From Chiridota heheva (Eukaryota; Echinodermata; Holothuroidea; Apodida; Chiridotidae), in contig JAIGNY010004337.1 of assembly GCA_020152595.1 (NCBI GenBank), positions 1,014,501 to 1,078,500 on the forward strand: DNA of 64,000 nucleotides, given 5' to 3'. A program made the position numbers and the translations under genes. The notes under the pieces were generated by a model. It made no database searches and had not been told where the DNA came from. It saw nothing but the letters and a program-made list of their open reading frames with translations. Positions 49,301 through 60,299 of the stretch are shown here, in pieces; the stretch's first letter is position 1, and each line of letters starts with the position of its first letter.

Positions 49301-52300
49301 CAAATGATCAATTTCATTGCTACTGTGCTTGTTTTTATGTAGTTATCAAATGATCAATTTCATTGCTACTTGTTTTTATGTGGTTATCAAATGATCAATT
49401 TCATTGCTACTTGTTTTTATGTGGTTATCAAATGATCAATTTCATTGCTACTTGTTTTTATGTGGATAACAAATGATCAATTTCATTGCTACTGTGCTTG
49501 TTTTTATGTAATTATCAAATGATCAATTTCATTGCTACTGTACTTGTTTTTATGTAGTTATCAAATGATCAATTTCATCGCAACATGTTTTTATGTGGCT
49601 ATTAAATTTCCCACTGACTCCTAAGCCCTAAAACAAGGAGTTTGTTATGAAAGCAGGCATACATCATATACTGTTTATAATAAAGATTTGTGACCGATAT
49701 AAAATGGCCATTACAATGGTGGTCACATGATGACCACCTGACTATAACTTATCGTCACCACAGAAGGTAGCATGGAACTAATTATTTGCCCATTGAAGCC
49801 TATGATGAAAGAGTCAAGTTCGGGGTCCTTTTTGTACCAGAATGTTATAGATTTGGGATATTTTATGATGTTTCCACAAAGTAATATCTAATATCTCTCG
49901 GATGAGGGTACTTTCAATAGGGGGTCACCAGAGGTTTTGTCCCTTTTGTTTTGGATTGAAGTGAAATACACCCTCACCAAATCACTCAAATTTTGGTGTG
50001 GGTCCAAGGTAAAACAGTTCCCCATGAAACTTGTACTGAAACAAATCTCATCAAGTTTAAATATGCATAGTCAAAACCTATCCTTTCTCTACCACTTCTG
50101 AAATGTTCAAGTTCTCAGCTTCCTGTCCCATGACATGGGACCTCTCGGAAATATTTTTATTAGCCTTTTCTCTGAGGTTCTCATTTTTGGATGGCGTAGT
50201 GATACCTTATTAGTTCTGTGCTACCAGACGGTGTGTAACTTTATTCAAATTTGAAAAAATAACTGTTGATAAAACGTTTTACAAGTTCAATTATTGGTAC
50301 CAGGACTCATTATCACTTAACCCTTTAGGGACTAAATACAATTTCGGAATTTTCTCCAAGTCTAACTATCAATCTACCATTAGGTATAGGCCTACGCCCC
50401 AACGTTAGTATTAGTTTCTCTTACTGAATCACTACCACTTTCCGATGATTCCAATCAGACTATTTCCCTGAAAATCCTCATCATCACTATTTCGATCTGC
50501 AAAAATTGATGCTAATGCTTCCACAGCAGTACAAATTTTCCTTTTTTCATTCCAGAATTTCTCAAAATAAATAATTCAATGTAACCCCCATTACAATTTG
50601 GTATCAGTGTTCGCAGAATCAGTTCATTAAATGATTCGGCTTGTTTACATGTTTGTAGAAGTGCAGGGGCAGTGCAGTAATAGCTTAAAGTTAACAAGTC
50701 AAATCGGAGGATATATCCACCCGCAGTATGTAGTGTGCTATTGCGCTCGGTGGATATATCCGCCTGCAGTCTGTAGTGCGAGATTGTGCTGGGCGGATAT
50801 ATCCGCCTGCAGTCTGTAGTGCGAGATTGTGCTGGGCGGATATATCAATCCGCAGTTGGTAGTGCGTGATTCCTGAAGTCTGTAATGCGCGATTGCGCTG
50901 GGTGAATATATCCGCCCGCAGTCTGTAATGCGTGATTGCCCTGGGTGGATATATCCACCCGCAGTCTGTAGTGCGTGATTGCGCTGGAAGGATATGTCCG
51001 CCAGCATTCTGTAGTGCGCAATTGCACTGGGTAGATATATCTGCCCCCATTTTGTAGTGCACCACTGAAGAAAAGGTTATTATAATTCAAATCGCTGGTC
51101 ATAAATCCTGGGCATTGGCCCATTTTATAAATTTCAAAGCTGACATATCTATTAAGTCTCAGCACTTTTTTGTTAATTGAAGAAAAGGTTATCATAATTC
51201 AAATCTTAAGATTTCTGTGGTCATAAATCCTGGGTCATTGTTGCCCATTTTATAAATTTCCGTCACTGATGCAGCTGACATATCTATCAAGTCTCAGCAC
51301 TTTTGTTATTGGTCAAAAGATCATCATGTGACCGCCACCAAAATGGCTGGTCAATCTCGGTCCCATTTAATTACTTTAGTGTGCCACTGTGCTCTCCTTC
51401 CTAATATATTACCCGTGGTATGTATCTTACCTACTGCCTCCATGAGGTCTATTGGAATGCTGTTGTTGCCAGCATCCTGTGTTAATTGGTAATACAGACC
51501 AAAGGTGGTAGAACTCACAGCCATGGTTAAACCTAATGGACAAGAAGGGAAAAAAGCCTCCATTACAGAGCTGGAAATATTAACAGCCTAGGGGTAATTC
51601 AATATCAACAGCCTGGGGTAATTCAATATCAACAACCTGGGGTAATTCAATATCAACAGCCTGGGGTAATTCATTATCAACAGCCTGGGGTAATTCAATA
51701 TCAACAACCTGGGGTAATTCAATATCAACAGCCTGGGGTAATTCAATATCAACAGCCTGGGGTAATTCAATATCAACAGCCTGGGGTAATTCAATATCAA
51801 CAGCCTGGGGTTATTCAATATCAACAACCTAGGGGTAGATCAATATAAACAGGCTTGGGTAATTCAATATCTACAGCCTGGAGTAATTCAATATAATCAG
51901 GCTTGGGTAATTCAATAACAACAGCCTGGGATAATTCAATATTACAGGCTGGGGTAATTCAACATAAACAAGCTTGGGTAATTCAATATCTACAGCCTGG
52001 GGTAATTCATTATAATCAGACTTAGGTAATTAAATAACAACAGACTGGGGTAATTCAATATCTACAGCCTGGGGTAATTCAATATCTACATCCTGGGGTT
52101 ATTCAATAACATCAGCCTGGGGTAATTCAATATCAACAGACTGGGGTAATTCAATATCTACATCCTGGGGTTATTCAATATCTACAGCCTGGGGTAATTC
52201 AATATTAACAGCCTGGGGTAATTCAATATCAACAGCCTGGGGTAATTCAATATCAACAGCCTGGGGTAATTCAATATCTACATCCTGGGGTAATTCAATA

Positions 52301-55300
52301 TCTACATCCTGGGGTTATTCAATATCTACAGCCTGGGGTAATTCAATATCTACAGCCTGGGGTGACAATTCTTGTATAGACCTTTTCCAAATGATTTTAG
52401 GTGAGGGTGATTACTCCACAATGTTAACCAATCAACAGCTGGAGGAATTTTCCCATTGTTACCCAACCAATCAGCTGCAGTTGCTAAAAGATAAAATTGG
52501 AAGCAACAATGCAGGCACATATAACCTTCATGTGTGACACACATATGATGAACGTTTTAAAGCATTATTGTGACACACTTGGTCCCAGTCATGCGTGAAT
52601 TGTCCAGATGGCCAAGAATCTTCCAGTATTTGATTGGTTGATCAAGGCTTAATAACAGCACAGTGACAACAAGGGTCAAATTGTGCCCCAAAGGTTATGA
52701 TTATTCCAGAGGAAGGAAAAAAGATAATAGGAGAAATCTAATAAGATGGGGGCTAATAGCCAGAAAGCTGGGACCGAAAGAGGAAGTGCAGGGGTGTAAA
52801 CAAAGTGAGAAGGTGAAAGTAGGTAGGGGAATAGGGGAGGAGGACTAAATGTGGCTGTAGAGGGAGGCATGGTGAAGGAAGGAGATCATTTTATCCAGGG
52901 AGTTATTCCAGAGAGCTCGGCTATGGAGTTGTTGTGAAGGAAGCTCCGAGGTTGTACAGAAGGCGGGCAAGGAGGACATGGTGAATGGTGAGGGGGCAAT
53001 GGCTATTATTGTAGAGGGGTGGGGGAACCGTTAAGGAGATGGAAGTGGGGGAGGTGGGAGTGGGTGAGGTAGGTGTGGCCTATTCTAAGGTGGGCAATGT
53101 AGACGTTGTCTATTCGGGAGAGGTTGTGGATGATGGGTTTGGTTGGAATGGTGGGCTGGATGTTGTGGAATTTGATTTTAATTCGGGAGTCCCATGAGTT
53201 TTACCTGCGGTCACGAACAAAGGAAACGATAAGCAGTTTGATGACAGAAAGGGTTTTGGGGAGGGGGCTAAAGGGGAGGTTAAGAGCAAGCTTAGCAGCT
53301 GAATCAGCTCTGTCATTGCCGGGGATGTCAACATGGGTGGGTATCCAGAAGAAAATAACACATTTCCTGCAGCGAGGTGAAAAGAGTTTGTGGAGAATAA
53401 TTGGGACATGGGGTTATCCCACTTGAGGTAAAGTAAAGAAGTAAGGACAGACTGGAAGTCTGAGAAGATGGCAAAGTGGCTGAGCGGAGAGTACTCAATA
53501 TAGTTGAGGGTGAGCTGTTGGCCTCAGCCGAGAAGATGGACAAGTAGTTGGGACGCCTGCTACTGAGGGTGATGTCTTGGATGACAGCAGCAGCAACTGT
53601 CTTGTCACCTTCCTTGGAGCATAGGAACTGCTAAGCTTTCTACACCTTAGCAGAAAGGGGGGTTCGTTGGCTTCAACATGAAGGCTGGTAATGGGCGAGG
53701 TCTTGTAATCGCCAAGGCAAAGCCTGAGAGCTTCATTTTGGATGGTGTTTGATGTTGTTGAGGTAAGAGATGTGGGCAGCACAGTGGACCACATTGCCAT
53801 AGTTAAGCTTGGCATGAATGGTGAGCCTGAAGATTTTGAGGAAAGCTTAAGAGTCAGCATCCCAAGTAGTGTTGGACAGGAGGCGGAGAAGGTTAGGGGA
53901 ATTGCATTTCTCTTGTATTTCTATTTCAGGTTGGTGATGTGTTGCTTGTAGGAGAGCTTGGGGTCTACGGTTAGACCCAGGAACTTAGTGTAGTCAACTT
54001 TTAGGATGTAATTGCCATTAAGAATGAGGTTCAGGTTGAGGTGGAGGTTGTTGAAATGACAGAAATGCATGCAGACTTGTCCTATCTTTGGAGAATTTAA
54101 AACCATTATTGTTGCACAAGTCTTGCAGCTGGTTGAGGTTGAGTTGGAGCTTATTTTGATGAGAGAAAAGCTGGGGAGGAGTAGAAGATAGTGAGGTCAT
54201 CCACATAGATTGCACATTTGATGTTGGGGTCAAGGTTGTCTGCAATGTTGTTGATGCTCAGGTTGAAGAGTAGGGGAGAGGATGCTGCCTTGGGGGACAC
54301 CCTCTTCTTGGGGGTAGGGGTTGGAGAAGGTGTGGCCAATAAGAACTTGGAATTGTCTGGATAAGAGGAAGTTTTTTAATAAAGATGGGGGTGGCCTCTG
54401 AGGCTGATGGTGTGAAGCTTGCGGGTAATGCCATATTTCCAAGTGGTGTAGAAAGCTTTCTCAATGTCGAAAAAGATGGCAATGAGGTGTTCCTTTTTAG
54501 CAAAGGATTCCCTGGTACAAGGTATTGTGATGTTTCCGAAAGCCACTTTGGTAAGGGGAGAAGATTCTAATGGTCACAAGAAACCAGTTAAGCCTCTGGT
54601 TGATGATCCTGTCCATAATTTTGCAGAGACAGCAGGTGAGGGCAATGGGGCAGTAACTGAAGGGGTCAGTGCTGTCCTTCCCCAGTTTGGGACAAGGGGG
54701 ATGACAGCTGTCATCCAAATAGGGGAAAAGGAGTGTGAGGACCAAACGTGGTTAAAGATGGTGAGTAGGGTAGTGGTGACCTTGTTGGGGTGGTGTTTCA
54801 GGAATTGGTAGGGGATGTTATCTGGGCACTTGGAGGTGTAGCCAGCGTCGTTGATGGCTTGCTTCAATTCAGATAAGGTGAGAGGGGTATTGTAGCTCTC
54901 AGTGTTGTCGGAGAAAAAAGTCTTTCTCCAGGTTTCTTCACAAGCTTTTTTGGCTTTGAAAGCATTGGAGTAGTTAGCAGAGGGCAAGATGTTGCTGAAA
55001 GAGGCAGCGAGGCGGTTAGCGATATCCTCTTCTTGGTGAGTAAATTGCCATTCCAAGAGAGATGGGAGATTGAAGACTTGCCCACCCTGCCGTGAAAGCT
55101 GTTTACCAAACTCCAAATCTTCTTGGTGGGGGTGTTGGTGGTGAGAGAAGAGTTGGTGTTGGTTTTACTGTCTTTGACAGTGCACCTGGCTTTGGCAAGG
55201 CTGATGTGAAAGAGGTTGAGGTTGTGGGTGATCAGGTTTGTTTTAAAATTCCTGAGGGCTTTTTTCCTGTTCTTGATGGCAGTTTTGCAGTCATCGTTGA

Positions 55301-58300
55301 ACCAGGGGTTGGGGGTGGTTTGGGGGCTTGGAGGTTTTGGGAATGGAGCAGGTGGCAATGTTGATGAGGATGTAACTAAAGTTATGACATGGGATCCTCA
55401 CCCTCGAGAAGATGGGGGGAGAGGTGAGAGTTACAGAGGGTTTCGGAAAGGGGCCTTGAGGCTCCTGATGTTTCGTTGTATAATGTTGTAAATGGTTGAT
55501 AAGATTTCGGCCATGCGACATTATTTAATAAATTTTCCGGAAATTGTCAATTCAGATTAGAAAAGGTCTACAGAGATTACACATCCCAACATCTAAATTA
55601 CATTTATGCATATTCAAATAAATGTAAGAGCCAGTCTTACCGGCAACGATTAAGAGAACTTTTCGTCCCGCACGATCCATCAGTACAGCAGCTACAATCG
55701 TTGTTACAAACTGCACCAAACCCACAATAATTGTAGCATAATTGGGGTCGAAACCGGGGGCAGCTGTCTTGAATATATCCACTGTGTAAAACATGACAGC
55801 ATTGATGCCGCTAAATTGTTGGAAAAACATCAGAGCAAGTGATATACCCAGTGGTAGGATGATTGGTCTTTGGAAGAATTCAGACACGGAGAGACTTTCC
55901 TGTAGGGGACCAAAAATAAAACAAGTTGGGTATTGGTGGAAAATATCTGCAACTCTTCTTGCCATACTGTACAAGGAGAGACTCCTGTAGGGGACCAAAA
56001 TAAAACAAGTTGGGTATTGGTGGAAAATATCTGCAACTCTTCTTGCCATACTGTACAAGGAGAGACTCCTGTAGGGGACCAAAAATAAAACAAGTTGGGT
56101 ATTGGTGGAAAATATCTGCAACTGTTCTTGCCATACTGTACAAGGAGAGACTCCTGTAGGGGACCAAAAACAAAACAAGTTGGGTATTGATGGAAAATAT
56201 CTGCAACTCTTCTTGCCATACTGTACAAGGAGAGACTCCTGTTCGGGACCAAAAGTAAAACAAGTTGGGTATTGGTGGAAAATATCTGCAACTCTTCTTG
56301 CCATACTGTACAAGGAGAGACTCTTAGGGGACCAAAAACAAAACAAGTTGGGTATTGATGGAAAATATCTGCAACTCTTCTTGCCATACTGTACAAGGAG
56401 AGACTCCTGTTCGGGACCAAAAGTAAAACAAGTTGGGTATTATTGGTGGAAAATATCTGCAACTCTTCTTGCCATACTGTACAAGGAGAGACTCCTGTAG
56501 GGGACCAAAAATAAAACAAGTTGGCTATTGGTGGAAAATATCTGCAACTGTTCTTGCCATACTGTACAAGGAGAGACTCCTGTAGGGGACCAAAAATAAA
56601 CAAGTTGGGTATTGGTGGAAAATATCTGCAACTGTTCTTGCCATACTGTACAAGGAGACTCTCCTGTAGGGGACCAAAATAAAACAAGTTGGGTATTGAT
56701 GGAAAATATCTGCAACTGCTCTTGCCATACTGTACGTCCATGCATCTTTGTCACTCAGATGCCATTTATTGTGATTAAACTGTGGCAGCGTAAAATTTAT
56801 TCCAAAATTCAAGAATCAGATTGGCCTATCGATGTAAGTGTGTATTGTACCATTGTGTTTCGACAATCAAAACACACAATTAAAATCTATTTACCTCCTC
56901 CTCAGAGACAATTACTGTCCTTCAAAATGTGAAGGCATTATTCTGGAATCTCTACAATAATCAAATACATACTTGCTGCATGTAATGGTACTACAGACTT
57001 GGTAATCATATCCACTATAGAGCTCTATTTTCCTCTATCCCCAGCCAAGAGACAACAGGAAATTAACTCTTGTGTGGCAATCGTGTCATATTTAACCAAC
57101 CCATTACCATTTTGCTACCTCTCTGCATTAACTTACATTTGAATTATCCAGAGAATTTTCAACTTCCCTGCACTCGAAATCTACATCTACGTCCTGGGCC
57201 CCTCAAGTATTCCAGAACTCTTAGGGCTTTGCTTCTGCAGTGTTTAATGAGCCAGTATCTTGGCGTCTCAGGTGAGGGCAGCATCACTAATATCAAAATC
57301 ACGCAGGTCCCGACAGCAAATATCGACAACCATGCATTTGATAGTGGTATGCCTATAAGGAAAACAGATATTAAAGTAATATTATTCGATTTATTTATCA
57401 TTGCTAAATGTTAAAAGTGCATATCTTCAATTTCAGAAATTTGTGAAATTCTGTGACACAAAATTTTGAGAAACAACATGAATTGAACAAAATGTTTGGT
57501 CTGATCATTTATCACATCTTGATCGAGTGATTAACTATGACCGTTTCATGCTTCCTTTCATTAGATCGTAAGTTTTATGACAATTGAAACTTGCAGACTG
57601 AAAACCCCATTTTTAGGGGCACCAACCACCCCCCCATCCCGATGTAGTCCATCCCTTCCTGATGCCATCTATTCCTAACACATGCCAACCATCCTTCCCA
57701 GATGCCATTCATCCCTGTCATTCTCTGCCTGATGCCATCCATCCCTCTCAAATACCATCCATATGTCCTTATACCATCCACTTCTCACCAAATGCCATCC
57801 ATCCCTCCCAGATGCCATCCATCCATCCTAATACCGTCCATCTCTCCCAGATGTTGTCCATTCCTTCCAGATGCCATCGATCACTTCCAAATGCCATTCA
57901 TCCCTTCCAGATGCCATTCATCCCTTCCAGATTCCATTCATCCCTTCCCAGATGACATCCATCTGTCCTAATACCATGCATTTCTCCCAGATGCTGTTCA
58001 TCCCTCTCAAATGTCATTCACACCTGGCATTCCCTGCTTGATGTCATCCATCTGTCCTAATACCGCCCATATCTCACCAATGCCATCATCCCTCTTAGAT
58101 ACCATCCATATATCCTAATACCGTCCATATCTCACCAATGCCGTCCATCTCTCCCAGATGCTGTCCATCCCTTCCAGATGCCATCCATCCTTTTCAGATG
58201 TCATCCATCCTTTTCAGATGCCCTCCATCCTCCCAGATGCAATCCATCCCTTCCAGATGCCATTCATCCCTTCCGATGCCATCCATCCCTACCAGATGTC

Positions 58301-60288
58301 ATCCATCCCTCCCAGATCCCATTCATCATTGGCATTTCCAGCCTGATGCCATCCATCCTTCTAATACAGTCTATTTCTCCCAATGCCATCCATTGCTCCC
58401 AAATGCCATCCATCCAACCTAATACCGTCCATTTTTCTCCAATGCCATCCATTTTTCCCCAATGCCATCCATCTCTCCAAGATGCTGTCCATCCCTCCCG
58501 ATACCAACCATCCCTCCTGGATACCCACCATCCCTCCTGGATATCCACCATCCCTCCCAGATACCCACCATCCCCCTTATGCAATCCATTCTCCCTGATG
58601 GAGTCCATCCCTCCCTGATGCCATCCATCTCTCCAAGATGCTGTCCATCCCTCCTGAATACCCACCATCCCTCCTGGATACCCACCATCCCTCCCAGATA
58701 CCCACCATCCCCCTTATGCAGTCCATTCTCCCTGATGCCATTCATCTCTCCCAGATGCAATCCATCCCTCATAGACCCTATCCATCTTTCTTGATGCCAC
58801 CCATCCTTCCTTATCATGTCCATTTCTTCCTGATACCATTCAACCCTCCCAATGACTTAATCCCTCCCTGGTGTCATCCATTGGAGATAACGGGGAGGGC
58901 ATATACAATATTAATTGCAATTTAACTGTGATAACTCAGACTGTTAGGTAACTTAGATATTGTGTTAACATTTATATTGTTAAATAACTTATGATATCCT
59001 GACATATGGCAATATTTCTTCTTAGTTTAACCATGATCATATACAGTCTATATACCAAATTCACCCAAACAACGACAGCTTCACTCAATAATCTTACAAA
59101 GACAACATACCAGAAGTACGCCCGTAGTGACAGACACTTTTAAATATCACCCATATTTCTATAATTATCAGGAAATTTCCTTCATATTTCGGGAAATTTT
59201 GTTTGATTTTCAGGAATTTTTTTTAGTTTCTGTCATTTGACCATTTTTCTTTTAATTTCAGGAAAATTTTAAGAAAGTTCCTTCCTTGTGGGGAATTGTT
59301 GTCAGATTTTCCCAAAATTTCCAATTATTGTACCAAGATTTGCTATCATTTTACACAAATTTTCAATAATTTAACCATATCTGCCTTCCTTTTTTGTAAT
59401 TTTATTTACAACAACAGCTTCACTCAATAATCTTACCAAGACAAAATACCAGGAGTACGCCCATAGTGACAGACACTTGAAAACCTCCTACTAGGAGACC
59501 TCTGTTCTCTGGGACTGCAAGCTCCGCTATGTACACCTGTTATCAAAAAGACTGAAATGAGACTACTATCCCTCGCCTTCTCTCTCATTTGCGGTCATTG
59601 GCACCTACCAGGCTAACAGTCTCTTTCACACCCACCGACATGAGAAAAGGCTTGAGAACATCTTAGACTCAATTTTCATGAACTCGATCAATTTTGATCT
59701 TGAATGAAGCTTGAACTTGAATTTAACAAATCGTGGAACAAGCAGAAGTATTTGATGTGACTTTTGCCACAGGATGATCACACCAAAAATAGTGCTCAAG
59801 CAAAAAGAATGGAAAAGCAGTTTTACAACATTCATATTTGCATGGAAAGTATTTGCATGGGAAGAATTTCTACTTTTTCATGAGAAAAATGTTGAGAGAG
59901 CTGAAAGATGATTTCAATGAGTGATTTTTGAAAACAGTTTTAATGGTTTGTAGACAGGGTGTAACAGCTTTGCCTAATAGTTAACCAATGCTTTTTCCTT
60001 ACCCCTCATCCTCTCCCATCCTCAATTCCCCCCAAAATTAAATAAATCCAGCAAATTTACCAAATTTCTAGAACAAACTGAAAATTCCTTACAACCAAAA
60101 TTTGAACAATAAACAAATATTTTTCAAAACCCAATTGGTGCAAAAAGTTCCATAAATTATACTATAATTATGCAAATTAAGGGCTTACCTAATATGTAAA
60201 CAAGCAAAATGCCAAGGGTCACTGACACCTGAAATCCAGTGCCCAAAAAACCACGAACTTCAGGATGAGCAAGCTCTGAGATATACAC
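46206..60288 (-). CDS. SLC2A-family sugar transporter, GLUT8-like, 3' part (5' exons not in window)
   Basis: Twelve-TM facilitative sugar transporter of the major facilitator superfamily. Minus-strand exons in coding order: 60288-60189 or 59536-59437 (alternative copies), 57352-57137, 55899-55641, 51532-51431, 48185-47977, 46349-46206. All junctions are GT-AG and the phases agree, apart from one extra base near 57200. Family signatures: [13 protein letters not shown] (TM4-5 E/R motif), [21 protein letters not shown] (TM7), [10 protein letters not shown] (loop 8-9), [13 protein letters not shown] (TM10), [12 protein letters not shown], then RKRSN stop. The nearest families known to me are class III GLUT8/GLUT6 and the insect Tret1 trehalose transporters; the substrate cannot be read from sequence. 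N-terminal exons (TM1-TM4) are not found in 60.3-64 kb and presumably lie to the right. Introns are packed with minisatellites and transposons. Confidence 0.9.
46945..47590. repeat. 17-bp array of AAAGGTCA motifs, ~38 copies, in transporter intron
   Basis: Unit AAAGGTCATGGATCACT, highly regular. Each unit holds AAAGGTCA, the monomeric response element of NR4A-type nuclear receptors (established knowledge). No function is shown by the sequence alone. Confidence 0.95.
47977..48185 (-). CDS. Transporter exon with TM10 [13 protein letters not shown] motif
   Basis: Acceptor CCAACAG. Reads (V)[50 protein letters not shown], donor GTAAGT, phase 0. Confidence 0.93.
48393..48652 (+). mobile_element. 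tRNA-derived SINE, copy 2, in transporter intron
   Basis: tRNA-like head (GTGGTGTAGCGG, box B GGTTCAAGCCT), then the same body as the 9.3-kb copy: CACCACAACTGGTTATCAAA, GACATTGACTTGGTTGTC, CGTATTGGGCGTTTCGTG, ending TGTGTGTTCA. Confidence 0.75.
48835..49600. repeat. 41-bp minisatellite, ~18 copies, in transporter intron
   Basis: Unit GTTTTTATGTGGTTATCAAA then TGATCAATTTCATTGCTACTT. Some units carry a 6-bp insertion (CTGTAC or similar). Confidence 0.95.
49766..50225. mobile_element. 467-bp-family inverted-repeat element, copy 2
   Basis: Ends GGTAGCATGGAACTAAT and, inverted, GGTAGCACAGAACTAAT. Internal sequence (AGTCAAGTTCGGGGTCCTTT, TATCTCTCGGATGAG, CCCATGACATGGGACC) is the reverse complement of the 32.8-kb copy. 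Confidence 0.75.
50697..51062. repeat. 43-bp array with a palindrome in every unit, ~8 copies
   Basis: Units contain GGCGGATATATCCGCC, a perfect 16-bp palindrome in the best copies, then TGCAGTCTGTAGTGCG, GATTGTGCTGG. In a transporter intron. Confidence 0.92.
51431..51532 (-). CDS. Transporter exon, TM8-9 region
   Basis: Acceptor TCCATTAG. Reads (G)[33 protein letters not shown] plus one base, donor GTAAGA. 102 nt with phases matching both neighbours. Confidence 0.85.
51585..52365. repeat. 24-bp minisatellite, ~32 copies
   Basis: Unit CCTGGGGTAATTCAATATCA plus ACAG, with TCTACAG and TCTACATC variants. In the transporter intron 5' of the exon at 51.5 kb. Confidence 0.95.
52637..55520 (-). 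mobile_element. I-group LINE, longest copy in the window, inactive
   Basis: Antisense to the plus strand, inside a transporter intron. In coding order: QRNIRSLKA near 55480 (start of the endonuclease ORF), then directly [54 protein letters not shown] (intact catalytic box), an RNase H-like part ([26 protein letters not shown]-like) and the tail GGTCAAATTGTG near 52675. The frame is broken repeatedly. An RNase H domain together with YVDD places it in the I group by family knowledge. Most of the endonuclease domain is missing. Confidence 0.82.
55641..55899 (-). CDS. Transporter exon with TM7 QQFSGIN motif
   Basis: Acceptor CCCCTACAG. Reads [56 protein letters not shown], ending in phase 1 before GTAAGA. 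Its acceptor and first bases are repeated about ten times immediately upstream. Confidence 0.93.
55903..56740. repeat. ~85-bp array carrying copies of a splice acceptor, ~10 copies
   Basis: Read on the minus strand, each unit has GGTCCCCTACAG followed by GAGTCTCTCCTTGTACAG, nearly the acceptor and first bases of the transporter exon at 55899, then GGCAAGAAGAGTTGCAGAT, ATTTTCCACCAATACCCAAC. It lies immediately upstream of the real exon and stays open in some frames. Confidence 0.92.
57137..57352 (-). CDS. Transporter exon with PETPR motif (one-base frame discrepancy)
   Basis: Reads [37 protein letters not shown], then shifts by one base. Dropping one C from the run near 57198-57201 gives [13 protein letters not shown] then NSLDNSN, ending in phase 0 at GTAAGT and joining ESLSVSEF of the next exon. 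That acidic linker is what the family has here. Confidence 0.82.
57640..58880. repeat. ~20-bp minisatellite, ~60 variable copies
   Basis: Unit CCATCCATCCCTCCCAGATG with ATACCATCCAT and GATACCCACCATCC variants. It fills most of the intron between the transporter exon at 57.2 kb and the alternative exons. Confidence 0.93.
59102..59148 (-). pseudogene. Partial third copy of the alternative exon
   Basis: Repeats the 3' half of version A ([13 protein letters not shown]-like) and the donor and intron that follow (GTAAGATTATTG...). It lacks the 5' half and the acceptor; the sequence upstream is unrelated low-complexity TTCAGGAAATT-type repeats. It is a duplication relic that cannot act as an exon by itself. 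Confidence 0.7.
59160..59400. repeat. Degenerate TTTCAGGAAATTT repeats
   Basis: Many imperfect TTTCAGGAAATTTCC-type units. The same theme appears at about 2065-2200. Confidence 0.5.
59437..59536 (-). CDS. Transporter alternative exon, version A (TM4/TM5)
   Basis: 100 nt, acceptor GATAACAG, donor CTTG|GTAAGA, ending in phase 1. Encodes [16 protein letters not shown] then [17 protein letters not shown]. Same length, phase and motif as version B but clearly diverged, so both look usable. Including both copies would break the frame. Confidence 0.82.
60189..60288 (-). CDS. Transporter alternative exon, version B (TM4/TM5)
   Basis: 100 nt, acceptor CGACAG, donor TTAG|GTAAGC, ending in phase 1. 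Encodes [16 protein letters not shown] then [17 protein letters not shown], keeping the Glu and Arg-Gly of the sugar-transporter motif. Splices in frame to 57352. Confidence 0.85.
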
Positions 60289-60299
60289 CTGTCGTGATA

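Noticed and set aside
55092-55491. Plus-strand frames rich in valine and glycine
   Set aside because: Antisense shadow of the I-group LINE coding region.
55830-56741. 303-codon open frame rich in ESLLVQYGK blocks
   Set aside because: Produced by the 85-bp splice-junction array; only the final part overlaps a real transporter exon, in a different register.
57575-58823. Several 60-146-codon frames on both strands
   Set aside because: All come from the 20-bp CCATCCATCCCTCCCAGATG repeat; no independent coding evidence.
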